Shown here one piece after another: positions 45,264-53,736 of a DNA stretch of 64,000 nucleotides (position 1 is its first letter; each line of letters begins with the position of its first letter). A program made the position numbers and the translations under genes. Source of the DNA: Candidatus Microbacterium colombiense (lineage in GTDB: Bacteria > Actinomycetota > Actinomycetes > Actinomycetales > Microbacteriaceae); contig CP119308.1 in NCBI GenBank assembly GCA_029203165.1, positions 1,054,001 through 1,118,000 of the forward strand, in the 5' to 3' direction. Below the pieces are notes generated by a model. That model did not search any database. It saw only the letters and a program-made list of their open reading frames with translations, and was not told the origin of the DNA.

Positions 45264-45297
45264 TAGCCTTGTGGCTATTTAGCCAAGCTGCTACATT
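45264..45297. promoter_or_regulatory. Promoter and operator of the ArsR/DUF2071 operon
   Basis: A perfect inverted repeat TAGCC-TTGT-GGCTA (45264-45277) overlaps the -35 TTGTGG (45269-45274). The -10 TACATT (45292-45297) follows at 17 bp. Further TAGCCA half sites stand at 45248 and 45280. An ArsR dimer here would block its own promoter. Confidence 0.68.
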
Positions 45298-45304
45298 CGG
45301 CGTC

Positions 45305-45652
45305 ATGAGCGAGAACGCGCACGACGGCACGAGCGACATCTTCACCGCGCTGGCCCACCCCACGCGTCGGCAGATCCTCCAGGATCTCAAGGCCGGCGAA
45401 CGGACTGCGGGTGAGATCGCGTCGGCCTTTCCGGCATCCGGGCCGACGATCTCGCGGCATCTGGCTGTGTTGCGCGGCGCAGGCCTGATCACCGAGCGAC
45501 GCGACGCCAACCGGATCCTCTACTCACTCGTCGGTGAACGACTGGCCCTGTCGGTCGGCGACTTCCTCTCCACCGTGTGCCCCGAGCAGATCGTCCTGCG
45601 CGCGGTGCGGGGTCGCGCCGAGCAGGTGGCCGTGAGCGAGGTCCGGTCATGA
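45305..45652 (+). CDS. ArsR-family regulator (SdpR-like)
   Basis: A 115-residue winged-helix repressor with DIFTALAHPTRRQILQDLK and GPTISRHLAVLRGAGLI, and the wing RRDANRILYSL. Only one Cys is present, far from the usual metal sites, so it may sense something else. TACATT lies about 7 nt before the ATG, suggesting leaderless translation. It overlaps the DUF2071 gene (ATGA) and likely represses it and itself through the TAGCC/GGCTA repeat. Confidence 0.88.
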   Translation: MSENAHDGTSDIFTALAHPTRRQILQDLKAGERTAGEIASAFPASGPTISRHLAVLRGAGLITERRDANRILYSLVGERLALSVGDFLSTVCPEQIVLRAVRGRAEQVAVSEVRS

Positions 45653-46356
45653 TCGGCCTGGCTGAGATCCGCGGGCGTATGCGTCGTCGTCTGCTGCTGA
45701 CATACCGGGTCGATCCCGCGATCGCGAGAGAGATTCTGCCCGCGCAGTTCCGCCCCCAACTGGTGGACGGGAGCGCTGTGGGAGGCGTGTGCATGATCGC
45801 GCTCGCCGACGTGCGGCCGGGCTGGTTCCGTCCGCGACTGGGCGTGGCGACAGAGAACGTCGCGCATCGCTTCGCCGTCGAGTGGGATGACGGCGGTGAA
45901 GTGCGCCGAGGTGTCTACGTCACCGAGCGTCACAGTTCGGGACTGATCCCCGTCATCGGGGGAGGGCGCTTCTTCCCCGGCGTGCAGACTCGGGCGCAGT
46001 TCGACGCCGACGAGACGGAGACGCGCTTCCGTCTCCGGATGACCGCGCCCGACGCCACAGTGGCGGCCGACGTCGAACTCACCGACGACTGGGACAGCTC
46101 GCTGTTCGCGACCGAGGAGGACGCCTCCGCGTTCTACCGCGCCGGCGCGATCGGGTGGTCACCCGGGCGCGGGGAGCGAGGGCCGGAAGCGCTGGAGCTC
46201 ACCGCCGGCAGGTGGGCGGTGCGCGCGGGGCGGGTCAACGAGGTGTCGTCGTCGTTCTTCGACGCGCTGCCGTCCGGCTCCGCGCGACTCGACAGTGCGC
46301 TCGTCATGCGTGACATCCCGGTGGTGTGGCGGAGGCCGGACGCGTCTCGCCTCTGA
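45649..46356 (+). CDS. DUF2071 (YqjF-like) protein
   Basis: A 235-residue protein with RRRLLLTYRVDPAIAREILP near the start and SSFFDALPSGSARLDSALVMRD near the end, typical of the acetoacetate-decarboxylase-like YqjF/DUF2071 fold. Its activity is unknown. It is coupled to the upstream ArsR gene, so its expression should follow the signal of that repressor. Confidence 0.8.
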   Translation: MIGLAEIRGRMRRRLLLTYRVDPAIAREILPAQFRPQLVDGSAVGGVCMIALADVRPGWFRPRLGVATENVAHRFAVEWDDGGEVRRGVYVTERHSSGLIPVIGGGRFFPGVQTRAQFDADETETRFRLRMTAPDATVAADVELTDDWDSSLFATEEDASAFYRAGAIGWSPGRGERGPEALELTAGRWAVRAGRVNEVSSSFFDALPSGSARLDSALVMRDIPVVWRRPDASRL

Positions 46357-46393
46357 ACGACGGTCGCGAGTTCACATTGATCACACGGGCCCC

Positions 46394-46428
46394 ATGGGTT
46401 TACACGTGTCCCAGCTAACCCATAGAGT
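46394..46428 (+). promoter_or_regulatory. Promoter with flanking inverted repeat before the excisionase-like gene
   Basis: ATGGGTT (46394-46400) and AACCCAT (46417-46423) form a spaced perfect repeat. TTTACA (46399-46404) and TAGAGT (46423-46428), 18 bp apart, make a plausible promoter. Each repeat arm overlaps one promoter element, so a bound protein would cover both. Confidence 0.55.
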
Positions 46429-46455
46429 GTGCACATCGAGAAAGGGGTACGTGGG

Positions 46456-46647
46456 ATGCCCGAAGTACCTGACGTCCGGTTCCTGACGGTGGCAGAGGTC
46501 GCCGACATCATGCGCGTGTCGAAGATGACCGTCTATCGACTCGTCCACGCCGGCGAACTGCCTGCCATCCGCTTCGGACGCAGCTATCGCGTACCCGAGT
46601 CCGCTGTCGCCGACGCTCTGCAGCGTCCGATCGCCGACGTCGGGTGA
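46456..46647 (+). CDS. Excisionase-family helix-turn-helix DNA-binding protein
   Basis: A 63-residue MerR/excisionase-type protein. FLTVAEVADIMRVSKMTVYR is the helix-turn-helix, and HAGELPAIRFGRSYRVPESA is the wing. AAAGGGG lies upstream of the ATG at 46456. This gene stands next to the bS22-like mini gene, an arrangement I recall as common in actinobacteria. It is probably a chromosomal regulator, not a phage remnant, since no integrase is near. BldC is a distant relative of the same fold. Confidence 0.88.
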   Translation: MPEVPDVRFLTVAEVADIMRVSKMTVYRLVHAGELPAIRFGRSYRVPESAVADALQRPIADVG

Positions 46648-46695
46648 GCGTCGTTTCCCCCGTTCTGGGGTCGGGACAGCAGACGCTCTGCGGTT

Positions 46696-46704
46696 TGCTA
46701 GACT
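46696..46704 (+). promoter_or_regulatory. Extended -10 promoter of the bS22 gene
   Basis: TGCTAGACT is a TG-n extended -10 with TAGACT at 46699-46704. It lies about 80 nt before the bS22-like start. No good -35 is seen, as usual for extended -10 promoters. Confidence 0.55.
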
Positions 46705-46783
46705 GATCCGAGGCATTTTTCCGTGCCCGTACCCGGGTGTCCGTCATCATGGGACGCCCAGCCACTGACTTAGTGAGGTTTCC

Positions 46784-46882
46784 GTGGGTTCTGTCATCAA
46801 GAAGCGCCGCAAGCGCATGGCGAAGAAGAAGCACCGCAAGCTGCTTCGTAAGACTCGCCACCAGCGCCGCAACAAGAAGTAA
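46784..46882 (+). CDS. Mini ribosomal protein bS22 (AURKAIP1/COX24-like)
   Basis: A 32-residue, extremely basic protein starting at GTG, with GTGAGG five bases upstream. Its GSVIKKRRKRMAKKKHRK is nearly the same as the mycobacterial small-subunit protein bS22, related to mitochondrial mS38. It is too short for routine gene calling. A strong terminator 14 nt downstream and an extended -10 promoter upstream make it a complete unit. It should sit near the decoding region of the 30S subunit. Confidence 0.9.
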   Translation: MGSVIKKRRKRMAKKKHRKLLRKTRHQRRNKK

Positions 46883-46895
46883 GCGGCCAGACACG

Positions 46896-46921
46896 AGCGC
46901 CTGTCTTCGGACGGGCGCTTT
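46896..46921 (+). terminator. Intrinsic terminator of the bS22 gene
   Basis: A 10-bp stem (46896-46905 with 46910-46919, one G-T wobble) is closed by a TTCG tetraloop and followed by TTTGTGT. The compact stem and stable loop make it a convincing Rho-independent terminator. Confidence 0.88.
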
Positions 46922-46965
46922 GTGTCTCCGGGCCCTCTGAGCATCCGCAACATCGTGAGGACGTC

Positions 46966-47268
46966 ATGAAGTCGATCACCGTCACTGAACTCTCCGAGCG
47001 CTCCGGCGTCCCGCTCATCGATGTGCGCGAGACCGACGAGTTCGCCGCAGGCCACGTGCCCGGCGCAGTCAACATCCCGATGTCGTCGATCGGCAACCGC
47101 CTCGACGAGCTTCCGGACGAGGCGTTCGACGTGATCTGCCAGGCCGGCGGTCGCTCCGCCCGCGTCGTGGAGGCGCTCGAAGCACGCGGCTACGACGCGA
47201 CCAACGTCGAGGGCGGCACGGGCGAATGGATCGCCCAGGGGCGCGCTGTCGAGGTGCCATCGGCGTGA
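46966..47268 (+). CDS. Rhodanese-domain protein
   Basis: A 100-residue single-domain rhodanese. PLIDVRETDEFAAGHVPGA is the entry motif, and the active-site loop is CQAGGRSA with the sulfur-carrying Cys. Such proteins transfer sulfane sulfur. It overlaps the glutaredoxin-like gene (GTGA), which suggests a joint thiol or sulfur role. Confidence 0.92.
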   Translation: MKSITVTELSERSGVPLIDVRETDEFAAGHVPGAVNIPMSSIGNRLDELPDEAFDVICQAGGRSARVVEALEARGYDATNVEGGTGEWIAQGRAVEVPSA

Positions 47269-47552
47269 CCACGCTCACGCTGATCGGCAAGCCCGACTGC
47301 CATCTCTGCGATGTCGCATCGGAGGTGATCGACGCGGTCGTCTCCGAATTGCCGGATGCCGCGGCCGAGCAGATCGAGATCGTCGAGGCCTCGATCGCAG
47401 ATGACCCCGCGCTCTATGAGCTGTGGTGGGAGAAGATCCCTGTCGTCCTCATCGACGGGGAACTGCATGCGCACTGGCGTGTCTCCCCCGAGCGGCTCCG
47501 TGGTGCACTCGAAGACGCCGTCCGTTCGGGCGTGCGGGAGGAGAAGAGATGA
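47265..47552 (+). CDS. Glutaredoxin-like (DUF836) protein
   Basis: A 95-residue thioredoxin-fold protein starting at GTG 47265 in the rhodanese stop. TLIGKPDCHLCD carries the CHLC redox site, and KIPVVLIDGEL the cis-Pro. It is likely a mycothiol- or thioredoxin-linked disulfide oxidoreductase. It overlaps the following Dabb gene (ATGA). Confidence 0.9.
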   Translation: MTTLTLIGKPDCHLCDVASEVIDAVVSELPDAAAEQIEIVEASIADDPALYELWWEKIPVVLIDGELHAHWRVSPERLRGALEDAVRSGVREEKR

Positions 47553-47851
47553 CCATTCGTCACGTCGTGAGCTGGAAGCTGACGGCAGAGGATGCCGATG
47601 TCCGCCGTGAGCAGGCGCACGAGGTCGCTCGTCGCCTCAACGGACTGAAGGCGCAGATCACTCAGATCCAGTCGATCACCGCCGGGGCGAACATCGCGTA
47701 TCCGGAGGCGAACTGGGACGTCACCCTGGTGGCCGACTTCGCCACGCTCGAGGCGCTCGAGGAGTACCAGGTGCACCCGGCGCATGTCGAGGTCGCCGGC
47801 TTCGTGCGTTCGGTGGTCGCATCTCGCGCTTCCGTGGACTTCGAGATCTGA
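47549..47851 (+). CDS. Dabb (stress-responsive alpha/beta-barrel) protein
   Basis: A 100-residue protein with TIRHVVSWKL at the start, VTLVADFATLEALEEYQVHP in the middle and FVRSVVASRASVDFE at the end. This is the dimeric Dabb fold of the ferredoxin-like superfamily. Function is unknown in most members. It is the third gene in the overlapping rhodanese operon. Confidence 0.88.
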   Translation: MTIRHVVSWKLTAEDADVRREQAHEVARRLNGLKAQITQIQSITAGANIAYPEANWDVTLVADFATLEALEEYQVHPAHVEVAGFVRSVVASRASVDFEI

Positions 47852-47888
47852 CCCGACGACACCCCTGATTCGGTTCTCGGTCGATCGC

Positions 47889-48524
47889 GTGAACGAGATC
47901 ACCTGGTCGGGCGCGACGATCGCCTGGGCGATGCCGTCCGACGTCCCCGACTTCGATGAGACCGATCTCCGTGCGATGGGACTCGGGCAGGTCGAGCGAT
48001 ATCGGCAGCTCGCCGGCGCGCGCGCCACAGGATTCCTGACGGGGCGAGCGTTGATCCGCGATCTCGTGCGACGGCTCGGTGGCGGTCCGCTGGTCGCCTT
48101 GGACAGCACGTGCGTGCGCTGTGGCGATCACCACGCGGTGCCGCGCACTGCGGGGTTCGTGATCAGCGTGAGCCACGCCGGTGATCTGGTCGTGGTCGGG
48201 GTCGCGAAGGGATCGGCTCTGTTGGGGGTCGATGTCGAAGCGGCCGCCGCAGACTCCCGGGTCGCCGAACTCGGACCGATGTTCGCGCCGCGGCCTGCGC
48301 CCGACCTGGCGGAGTGGACACGCATCGAAGCGTCGATCAAGGCCGACGGGCGCGGTGTCTCGATCGACCCCGGCGCTGTGCGCCTGAGCCCTGTGCCGAC
48401 ACAGGCGTCGCTCGGAGTCGGCCCGCCGCTCTGGGAGGCCGTGCTGCCCGCCCGGTCGTCGCCGCTGCGTGTGGCGACCCTGGCCGGGCCCGTCGGCTTC
48501 GTGCTCAGCGCGGCTCGGGGCTGA
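47889..48524 (+). CDS. 4'-phosphopantetheinyl transferase
   Basis: A 211-residue Sfp-type protein starting at GTG 47889. It has the Mg-binding motif GVDVE (113-117) and a later EASIKADGRG in place of the usual WxxKEA block. A Cys pair CVRCGDHH is present. These enzymes load carrier proteins with the pantetheine arm. It ends 20 nt inside the convergent M1 peptidase gene and is the nearest candidate to activate the carrier domain of the Pls-like synthetase at 49812. The altered KEA motif lowers certainty about activity. Confidence 0.82.
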   Translation: MNEITWSGATIAWAMPSDVPDFDETDLRAMGLGQVERYRQLAGARATGFLTGRALIRDLVRRLGGGPLVALDSTCVRCGDHHAVPRTAGFVISVSHAGDLVVVGVAKGSALLGVDVEAAAADSRVAELGPMFAPRPAPDLAEWTRIEASIKADGRGVSIDPGAVRLSPVPTQASLGVGPPLWEAVLPARSSPLRVATLAGPVGFVLSAARG

Positions 48525-49815
48525 TTGCGGGAAGGTCGGGGAGCGGCAGCTCATCCACCCAGGTGCGCATCAGATCGCGTGCGTCGAGACCCGCGATCTC
48601 GTCGACCAGACCGAGGAAGTCATCGGTCGTCACGGCGCGATTCGCGAAGCGCGCCGCCCATTCGCGCGTGAATGCGAAGAACCGCGCGGTTCCGATCGTC
48701 GCCCGCAGTGAATGCAACGCAAGGGCGCCGCGCTTGTACACGCGGTCATCGAACATGTCGATCGGTCCCGGATCGGAGAGCAGCAGGTCGACCGGGAGGG
48801 CGGTGAGGCGGGCGTGATGGGCGACCGCTTCGGAGTGGGCGGTCGGGCCGCCCGACGCTTCGGACCAGATCCACTCCGCGTAGCAGGCGAATCCCTCGTT
48901 CAGCCAGATGTCCTGCCAGCGCTCGACGCCGACACTGTTGCCGAACCACTGGTGGGCGAGCTCGTGGGCGATCAGCCGCTCATAGGTGTGGGTGCCGTCG
49001 ATGTGGTTCGCGCCGAAGATCGCCATCCCCTGGGCTTCGAGCGGAATCTCGAGGTCGTCAGGAGTGACCACGATCTTGTACGAGTCCTGCGGGTACCGAC
49101 CGAACGCGTCGGCGAAGACGCGCATCATCTCGCCCAGCGGTGCGAAGTCCGCCCGCACGCGCGGTGCGAGCGCGGGCGGGAAGTACAGGCGTCCGGAGAC
49201 GTCGCCCAGTGACACCCGCTCGTCCGCGTACTGTCCGATCTGCACGGTCATCAGATACGTCGCCGTGGGCAGTTCCTGCTGGAAGGTCCATCGGGTGCGC
49301 CCACGCTGCGTCGAGCGTGTCGCACTTCCGCCGCTGACCACGGTGTACTCGGGGTCCGTGGTGAACTCCAGGCGATAGGTCGCCCGGTCCGAGGGCAGGT
49401 CGTTGCAGGGGAACCAGGTCGGCGCTCCGGTGGGCTGGGATGCGACCAGGGCTCCGTCCTCGAGTTCCTCCCAGCCGATCAGGCCCCATCGGGTGCGGCG
49501 TGGCCCCGGCGCACCCGCGTAGTCCACGGCGATGGTGAACTCGTCGCCGGTGCGTCGCTCCGCGCTGAGTACGACTTTGAGGCGCCGCTGATCCTGGCGG
49601 AAGGTCGCCCCGCGGTCGCCGCTCACGCGCACCTTGCTCGCCTTGAGTCCCACGAGATCCACGGACAGCTGTCTGGTGTTCTCGTGCAGACGCACATGGA
49701 GGGTGGCGGTGCCGGTCAACCGATTCGTCGGCATCCGGTAGTCGAGCGAGAGGTCGTAGTGCACAACCCCGTAACGTCGATCGCCGCTGTGGGGAGTGTA
49801 CGCGTCGGCGGTCAT
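48505..49815 (-). CDS. M1-family zinc aminopeptidase
   Basis: The 436-residue protein has HELAHQW (zinc His284 and His288, catalytic Glu285), NEGFACYAEW with the third zinc ligand, and GMAIFGANHI in the exopeptidase position. It is shorter than full aminopeptidase N because the C-terminal helical domain is missing. There is no signal peptide. Its ATG overlaps the stop of the Pls-like synthetase gene (ATGA). In polylysine producers a zinc aminopeptidase accompanies the synthetase to degrade the polymer; that role is a reasonable inference here. Confidence 0.9.
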   Translation of the reverse strand: MTADAYTPHSGDRRYGVVHYDLSLDYRMPTNRLTGTATLHVRLHENTRQLSVDLVGLKASKVRVSGDRGATFRQDQRRLKVVLSAERRTGDEFTIAVDYAGAPGPRRTRWGLIGWEELEDGALVASQPTGAPTWFPCNDLPSDRATYRLEFTTDPEYTVVSGGSATRSTQRGRTRWTFQQELPTATYLMTVQIGQYADERVSLGDVSGRLYFPPALAPRVRADFAPLGEMMRVFADAFGRYPQDSYKIVVTPDDLEIPLEAQGMAIFGANHIDGTHTYERLIAHELAHQWFGNSVGVERWQDIWLNEGFACYAEWIWSEASGGPTAHSEAVAHHARLTALPVDLLLSDPGPIDMFDDRVYKRGALALHSLRATIGTARFFAFTREWAARFANRAVTTDDFLGLVDEIAGLDARDLMRTWVDELPLPDLPAISPEPR

Positions 49816-52800
49816 ACGTCGGATGCCTGGTACGACCGCACCTTCACAGCGCGCCACGGTCCGATCGGGTTTCCGCTCCAGCGGCTGCCGACGGGCACGA
49901 ACTCGCCGCGCATGACGAGAGAGGCCGGGCCGACGGTCGCGTCTGCGCCGATCGTCGCTGCGGGCAGGATCACGCTGTGCGGGCCCAGGGTCGCACCGTT
50001 CTCGAGGGTGACGGAATCCATGCTCATCACACGATCATGGAACAGATGGGTCTGAACCACACAACCGCGGTTCACGGTCGCGCCATCGCCGAGGGTCACG
50101 AGGTCGGGTTCGGGCAGCCAGTAGCTGTCGCTCCAGACCCCGCGACCGATCTTGGCTCCGAGGCTGCGCAACCACACCGCGAGGGCGGGGGTGCCGGAGG
50201 CGGAGTTCGCGAACCACGGCGCGGCGACCATCTCGGTGAACGTGTCGGACACCTCGGTACGCCACACGAAGCTCGACCAGAGCGGATGCTCGCCGGCGCG
50301 GATCGGTCCGACGATGAGCCACTTGGCGGCGGTCGTGATCAGCGCCGCGAGCGCTCCCGCGGTGAGCATCACGGCCGGAGAGAGCGCGATCGCGCCGGCG
50401 ACCCCCACCTCCTCGATGAGGATCGCGAGCGCGATCATCACGGCGAGACCGATCGCGCACGTGACGAACACCGGGATGATGCGGCACAGCTCCCACAGTG
50501 CGCGAGCGACGCGCAGCCCGGTGCGCGGGCGATACGTGCGCTCGAGATCGGCGTCGTTGACGACCCTGCGCAGGCGCGTCGCCGGTGAGCCCAGCCACGA
50601 CGACCCCGCCTTCGCCTTCAGCGGCGCGACCGACAGCACGGCGACGAGTCCGTCCTTGGGCACATTGTGCCCGCCGGCGGCGAGGCCCGAGTTGCCGAGG
50701 AAGGCACGCTTCCCGATCCGTGCGTGGGCCAGTCGCATCCATCCGCCCTGCAGCTCATAGGTCGCGACCATGGTGTCGTCTGCGAGGAAGGCGCCATCGG
50801 CGATCGTGGTGAACTTCGGGATCAGCAGCACCGTCGATGCTTCGACATCGCGGCCGACATCGGCGCCGAGCGCGCGCAACCAGAGCGGGGTGAATCCGCT
50901 CGAGTACAGGGGGAACAGGAACGTGCGCGCGGAGTCGAGCAGACGTTCCGTCGTCCAGGCCTGCCATGCGACCCGGGAGCGCACGGGGTGCACGCCCTCG
51001 GTCAATCCGATGCCCAGGATGCGGACGAGCGCGAGCACGAGCACGGCGAAGACGGTGCCGGAGAGGAGGACCCCCGGTACCAGCATCGTGAGCATGCCGG
51101 GCACCGCATCGAGCAGTGTCTCCGCTCCCTGCATTCCGGCGGCGATGAGCGCCCCTCCGGCGGCGAAGGAGAGGAGCGGGAGAACACCCAGGAATGCGGA
51201 TGACGCGGCGAACGCCCAGAGCCAGATCGTGCGGCTCGGGGGCCGAGACGATGCGAAGGGCGCCGAGACCGCTCCTGTTCGCGTGGCGGGAGATCCGGCC
51301 CAGCGCTGTCGTGCGCGCACGCGACCGAAGACGGCGGATCCCGGCGCGATCTCGGCGCCTCGGCCGATCTTGGTGCCGGGGGCGAGCGTGCTGCGCGCCC
51401 CGATCGATGCGTCCGCCCCGATGCGGATGCTGCCGATCCGTACGGTGTCGCCGTCGATCCAATATCCCGTCAGATCGACCTCGGGTTCGACCGAGGCTCC
51501 GGCTCCGATCTCGAGCATCCCGGTGATGGGCGGGACGGTGTGGAGATCGACGTCCTTGTGGATGCGGGCACCGAGCGCTCGCGCGTAGTAGACGACCCAC
51601 GGTGCGCCGGCGAGCCCCACCGGATCGACCTGCTGGGCGATCTGCTCCGCGAGCCAGAGGCGCAGATGCACGCCGCCGCCTCGCGGGTGGTCTCCCGGCC
51701 GCACTCCGGCGAGCAGCAGCCGCGCAGCCGCGGCCGCGATGGTCATCTTCCCCAGCGGCGTCGCGAAGACGAGCAGACCCGCAAGGACGAGCCACCCCGA
51801 GACGTCGGGGAGGAAGTCGAAACCGGGTGACAGCCGAAGGAGCCAGCTCGCGGCGAGCAGGAAGAGCAGCCAGCGGATGCCGGTGAACACGAACAGGGGG
51901 AACCCGGCGAGCGTCTGCACCCACTGCGTGCGACGCGGCGTCGGACGGGGCTGACTGAAGACGCGCTCCTCGTGCTCGTTCTCCGCGTCCGCTTCATCTT
52001 CGACGGCATCCGCCATCTGACGCAGCCGCGGGAGATCGTAGACATCCGTCATCGTGAACTCCGGTGCACGCGTGCGTAGACGCGAGACCAGCTGTGCCGC
52101 GGCGAGCGACCCGCCACCGAGCTGGAAGAAGTCGGCGTCGTCGTCGGCCGGCCGCACCCCCAGAACAGCCGACCACTGCTCGGCGAGCCAGGCGGCCGTG
52201 CCGGACAGGGACGAATCTCCGGCGTCGGCGGATTCGAGAGGCCAGGGGAGGGCCGCCTTGTCGACTTTTCCCGAGGTGCGCACGGGCAGATCATCGACGG
52301 TCGCGAGCAACGGGATCAGGGGCGCCGGAAGCATCTCGGAGAGTTCTGCCCGCGCGCTCTGACGGTCGAACCCGACGTCCGGCACCACATAGCCGACGAG
52401 CAGGGCCATGCCGCTCTCGCTCTTCTGTACCACCACCGTCGCGGCCGACACCGCGGTGAGGGCCTGCAGAGCCGCCTCGACCTCGCCGAGCTCGATGCGC
52501 CGGCCGCCGATCTTCACCTGATCGTCGGCTCGGCCCTGGAAGACGAGCCCCTCCGACTCGAAGCGCACCAGATCGCCGGAGCGGTACGCGCGGTCCCAGC
52601 CGAGCGAGGGCATGGGTGCGTACTTCTCGGCATCCTTCGCCGGGTCGAGATAGCGGGCGAGGCCGATGCCGCCGATGATGAGCTCGCCGCTCTCGCCCTC
52701 CGCCACGCGCTCGCCGGAGGCATCGACGACGGCGAGCGACCATCCGTCCAGCGGCAGGCCGATGCGAACCGGACCGTCACCGGTCATCAGCGAGGCGCAG

Positions 52801-53735
52801 GCGACGACCGTGGCCTCGGTGGGTCCGTAGGTGTTCCAGACCTCGCGGCCGTCGGCGGCCAGGCGCGCGACCAGCTCGGGCGGGCACGCTTCTCCGCCGA
52901 AGATCAGCAGACGCACGTTCTCGATCGCATCCTGCGGCCACAGCGCGGCGAGGGTCGGCACGGTCGACACGACGGTGATGCCGTGTCCGAGCAGCCACGG
53001 ACCGAGATCCTCACCCGACCGCACGAGCGCGCGGGGCGCGGGCACCAGACAGGCGCCGTGCCCCCACGCGAGCCACATCTCCTCGCACGAGGCGTCGAAG
53101 GCGACAGACAGCCCCGCCAGCACGCGGTCGCCCGGGCCGAGCGGGGAGTCCTGCAGGAAGAGGCGGGCTTCGGCATCGACGAATGCCGCGGCCGAGCGGT
53201 GCGAGACCGCGACGCCCTTGGGCACCCCGGTCGAGCCCGAGGTGAAGATGATCCAGGCATCCTCGTCGACGGTCGGCGGAGCGACGATCGGGATGGCGGA
53301 TGTGCTCGGATGCGGGTCCTCGCGACGGAACAGGTCGGAACGGGATCCCTGATCGACGCGGGTATAGGAGCCGTCGCCCGTGATGGTCCCGACGATGCGG
53401 GCTTCGCGGAAGACCAGGTCGGCACGCTCCTGCGGATCGTCGACGTCCACGGGCACGTAGGCGGCACCGGCTGCCATCGTCCCCAGGATCGCGATGTACA
53501 GCTCGCGGCGCCCGGAGGTCAGGCGGATGCCGATCCGATCGCCCGGGCGCACCCCCTGCTCGTGAAGCACGGCGGCGGTCTGCCAGACGCGCGCCAGAAG
53601 CTCGGCGTAGCTCAGGGCGCCCGCGGAATCCTCGATCGCGGACGCGTCGGGATACCGCGTGGTGGTCTCGCGAAGGATGTCGATGAGGGTGCGCGCGGGC
53701 GTCGCCTCCGCCGCGCGGTCGAGCACCCGCTGCAC
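49812..53735 (-). CDS. Pls/PosA-family NRPS-like poly-amino-acid synthetase
   Basis: A 1307-residue membrane-bound synthetase, close to the 1319 I recall for epsilon-poly-L-lysine synthetase. The adenylation domain (about 10-500) has IIFTSGSTGVPKG, NTYGPTEATV and YRSGDLVRF. The carrier domain (about 510-585) has FFQLGGGSLAA with Ser543 for the pantetheine arm. Six membrane helices in three pairs then separate three tandem C-terminal domains with hexapeptide-like repeats, the layout of Pls. There is no condensation or thioesterase domain. The GTG at 53735 lies one base after the stop of the histone-like gene. The product is unknown; FDASCEE hints at a charged substrate. Confidence 0.9.
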   Translation of the reverse strand: MQRVLDRAAEATPARTLIDILRETTTRYPDASAIEDSAGALSYAELLARVWQTAAVLHEQGVRPGDRIGIRLTSGRRELYIAILGTMAAGAAYVPVDVDDPQERADLVFREARIVGTITGDGSYTRVDQGSRSDLFRREDPHPSTSAIPIVAPPTVDEDAWIIFTSGSTGVPKGVAVSHRSAAAFVDAEARLFLQDSPLGPGDRVLAGLSVAFDASCEEMWLAWGHGACLVPAPRALVRSGEDLGPWLLGHGITVVSTVPTLAALWPQDAIENVRLLIFGGEACPPELVARLAADGREVWNTYGPTEATVVACASLMTGDGPVRIGLPLDGWSLAVVDASGERVAEGESGELIIGGIGLARYLDPAKDAEKYAPMPSLGWDRAYRSGDLVRFESEGLVFQGRADDQVKIGGRRIELGEVEAALQALTAVSAATVVVQKSESGMALLVGYVVPDVGFDRQSARAELSEMLPAPLIPLLATVDDLPVRTSGKVDKAALPWPLESADAGDSSLSGTAAWLAEQWSAVLGVRPADDDADFFQLGGGSLAAAQLVSRLRTRAPEFTMTDVYDLPRLRQMADAVEDEADAENEHEERVFSQPRPTPRRTQWVQTLAGFPLFVFTGIRWLLFLLAASWLLRLSPGFDFLPDVSGWLVLAGLLVFATPLGKMTIAAAAARLLLAGVRPGDHPRGGGVHLRLWLAEQIAQQVDPVGLAGAPWVVYYARALGARIHKDVDLHTVPPITGMLEIGAGASVEPEVDLTGYWIDGDTVRIGSIRIGADASIGARSTLAPGTKIGRGAEIAPGSAVFGRVRARQRWAGSPATRTGAVSAPFASSRPPSRTIWLWAFAASSAFLGVLPLLSFAAGGALIAAGMQGAETLLDAVPGMLTMLVPGVLLSGTVFAVLVLALVRILGIGLTEGVHPVRSRVAWQAWTTERLLDSARTFLFPLYSSGFTPLWLRALGADVGRDVEASTVLLIPKFTTIADGAFLADDTMVATYELQGGWMRLAHARIGKRAFLGNSGLAAGGHNVPKDGLVAVLSVAPLKAKAGSSWLGSPATRLRRVVNDADLERTYRPRTGLRVARALWELCRIIPVFVTCAIGLAVMIALAILIEEVGVAGAIALSPAVMLTAGALAALITTAAKWLIVGPIRAGEHPLWSSFVWRTEVSDTFTEMVAAPWFANSASGTPALAVWLRSLGAKIGRGVWSDSYWLPEPDLVTLGDGATVNRGCVVQTHLFHDRVMSMDSVTLENGATLGPHSVILPAATIGADATVGPASLVMRGEFVPVGSRWSGNPIGPWRAVKVRSYQASDV

Positions 53736-53736
53736 G

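Noticed and set aside
46456..46647. Excisionase-like gene as evidence of a prophage or integrative element
   Set aside because: No integrase, attachment repeats or composition change are seen, and the gene sits in an apparently conserved housekeeping setting.
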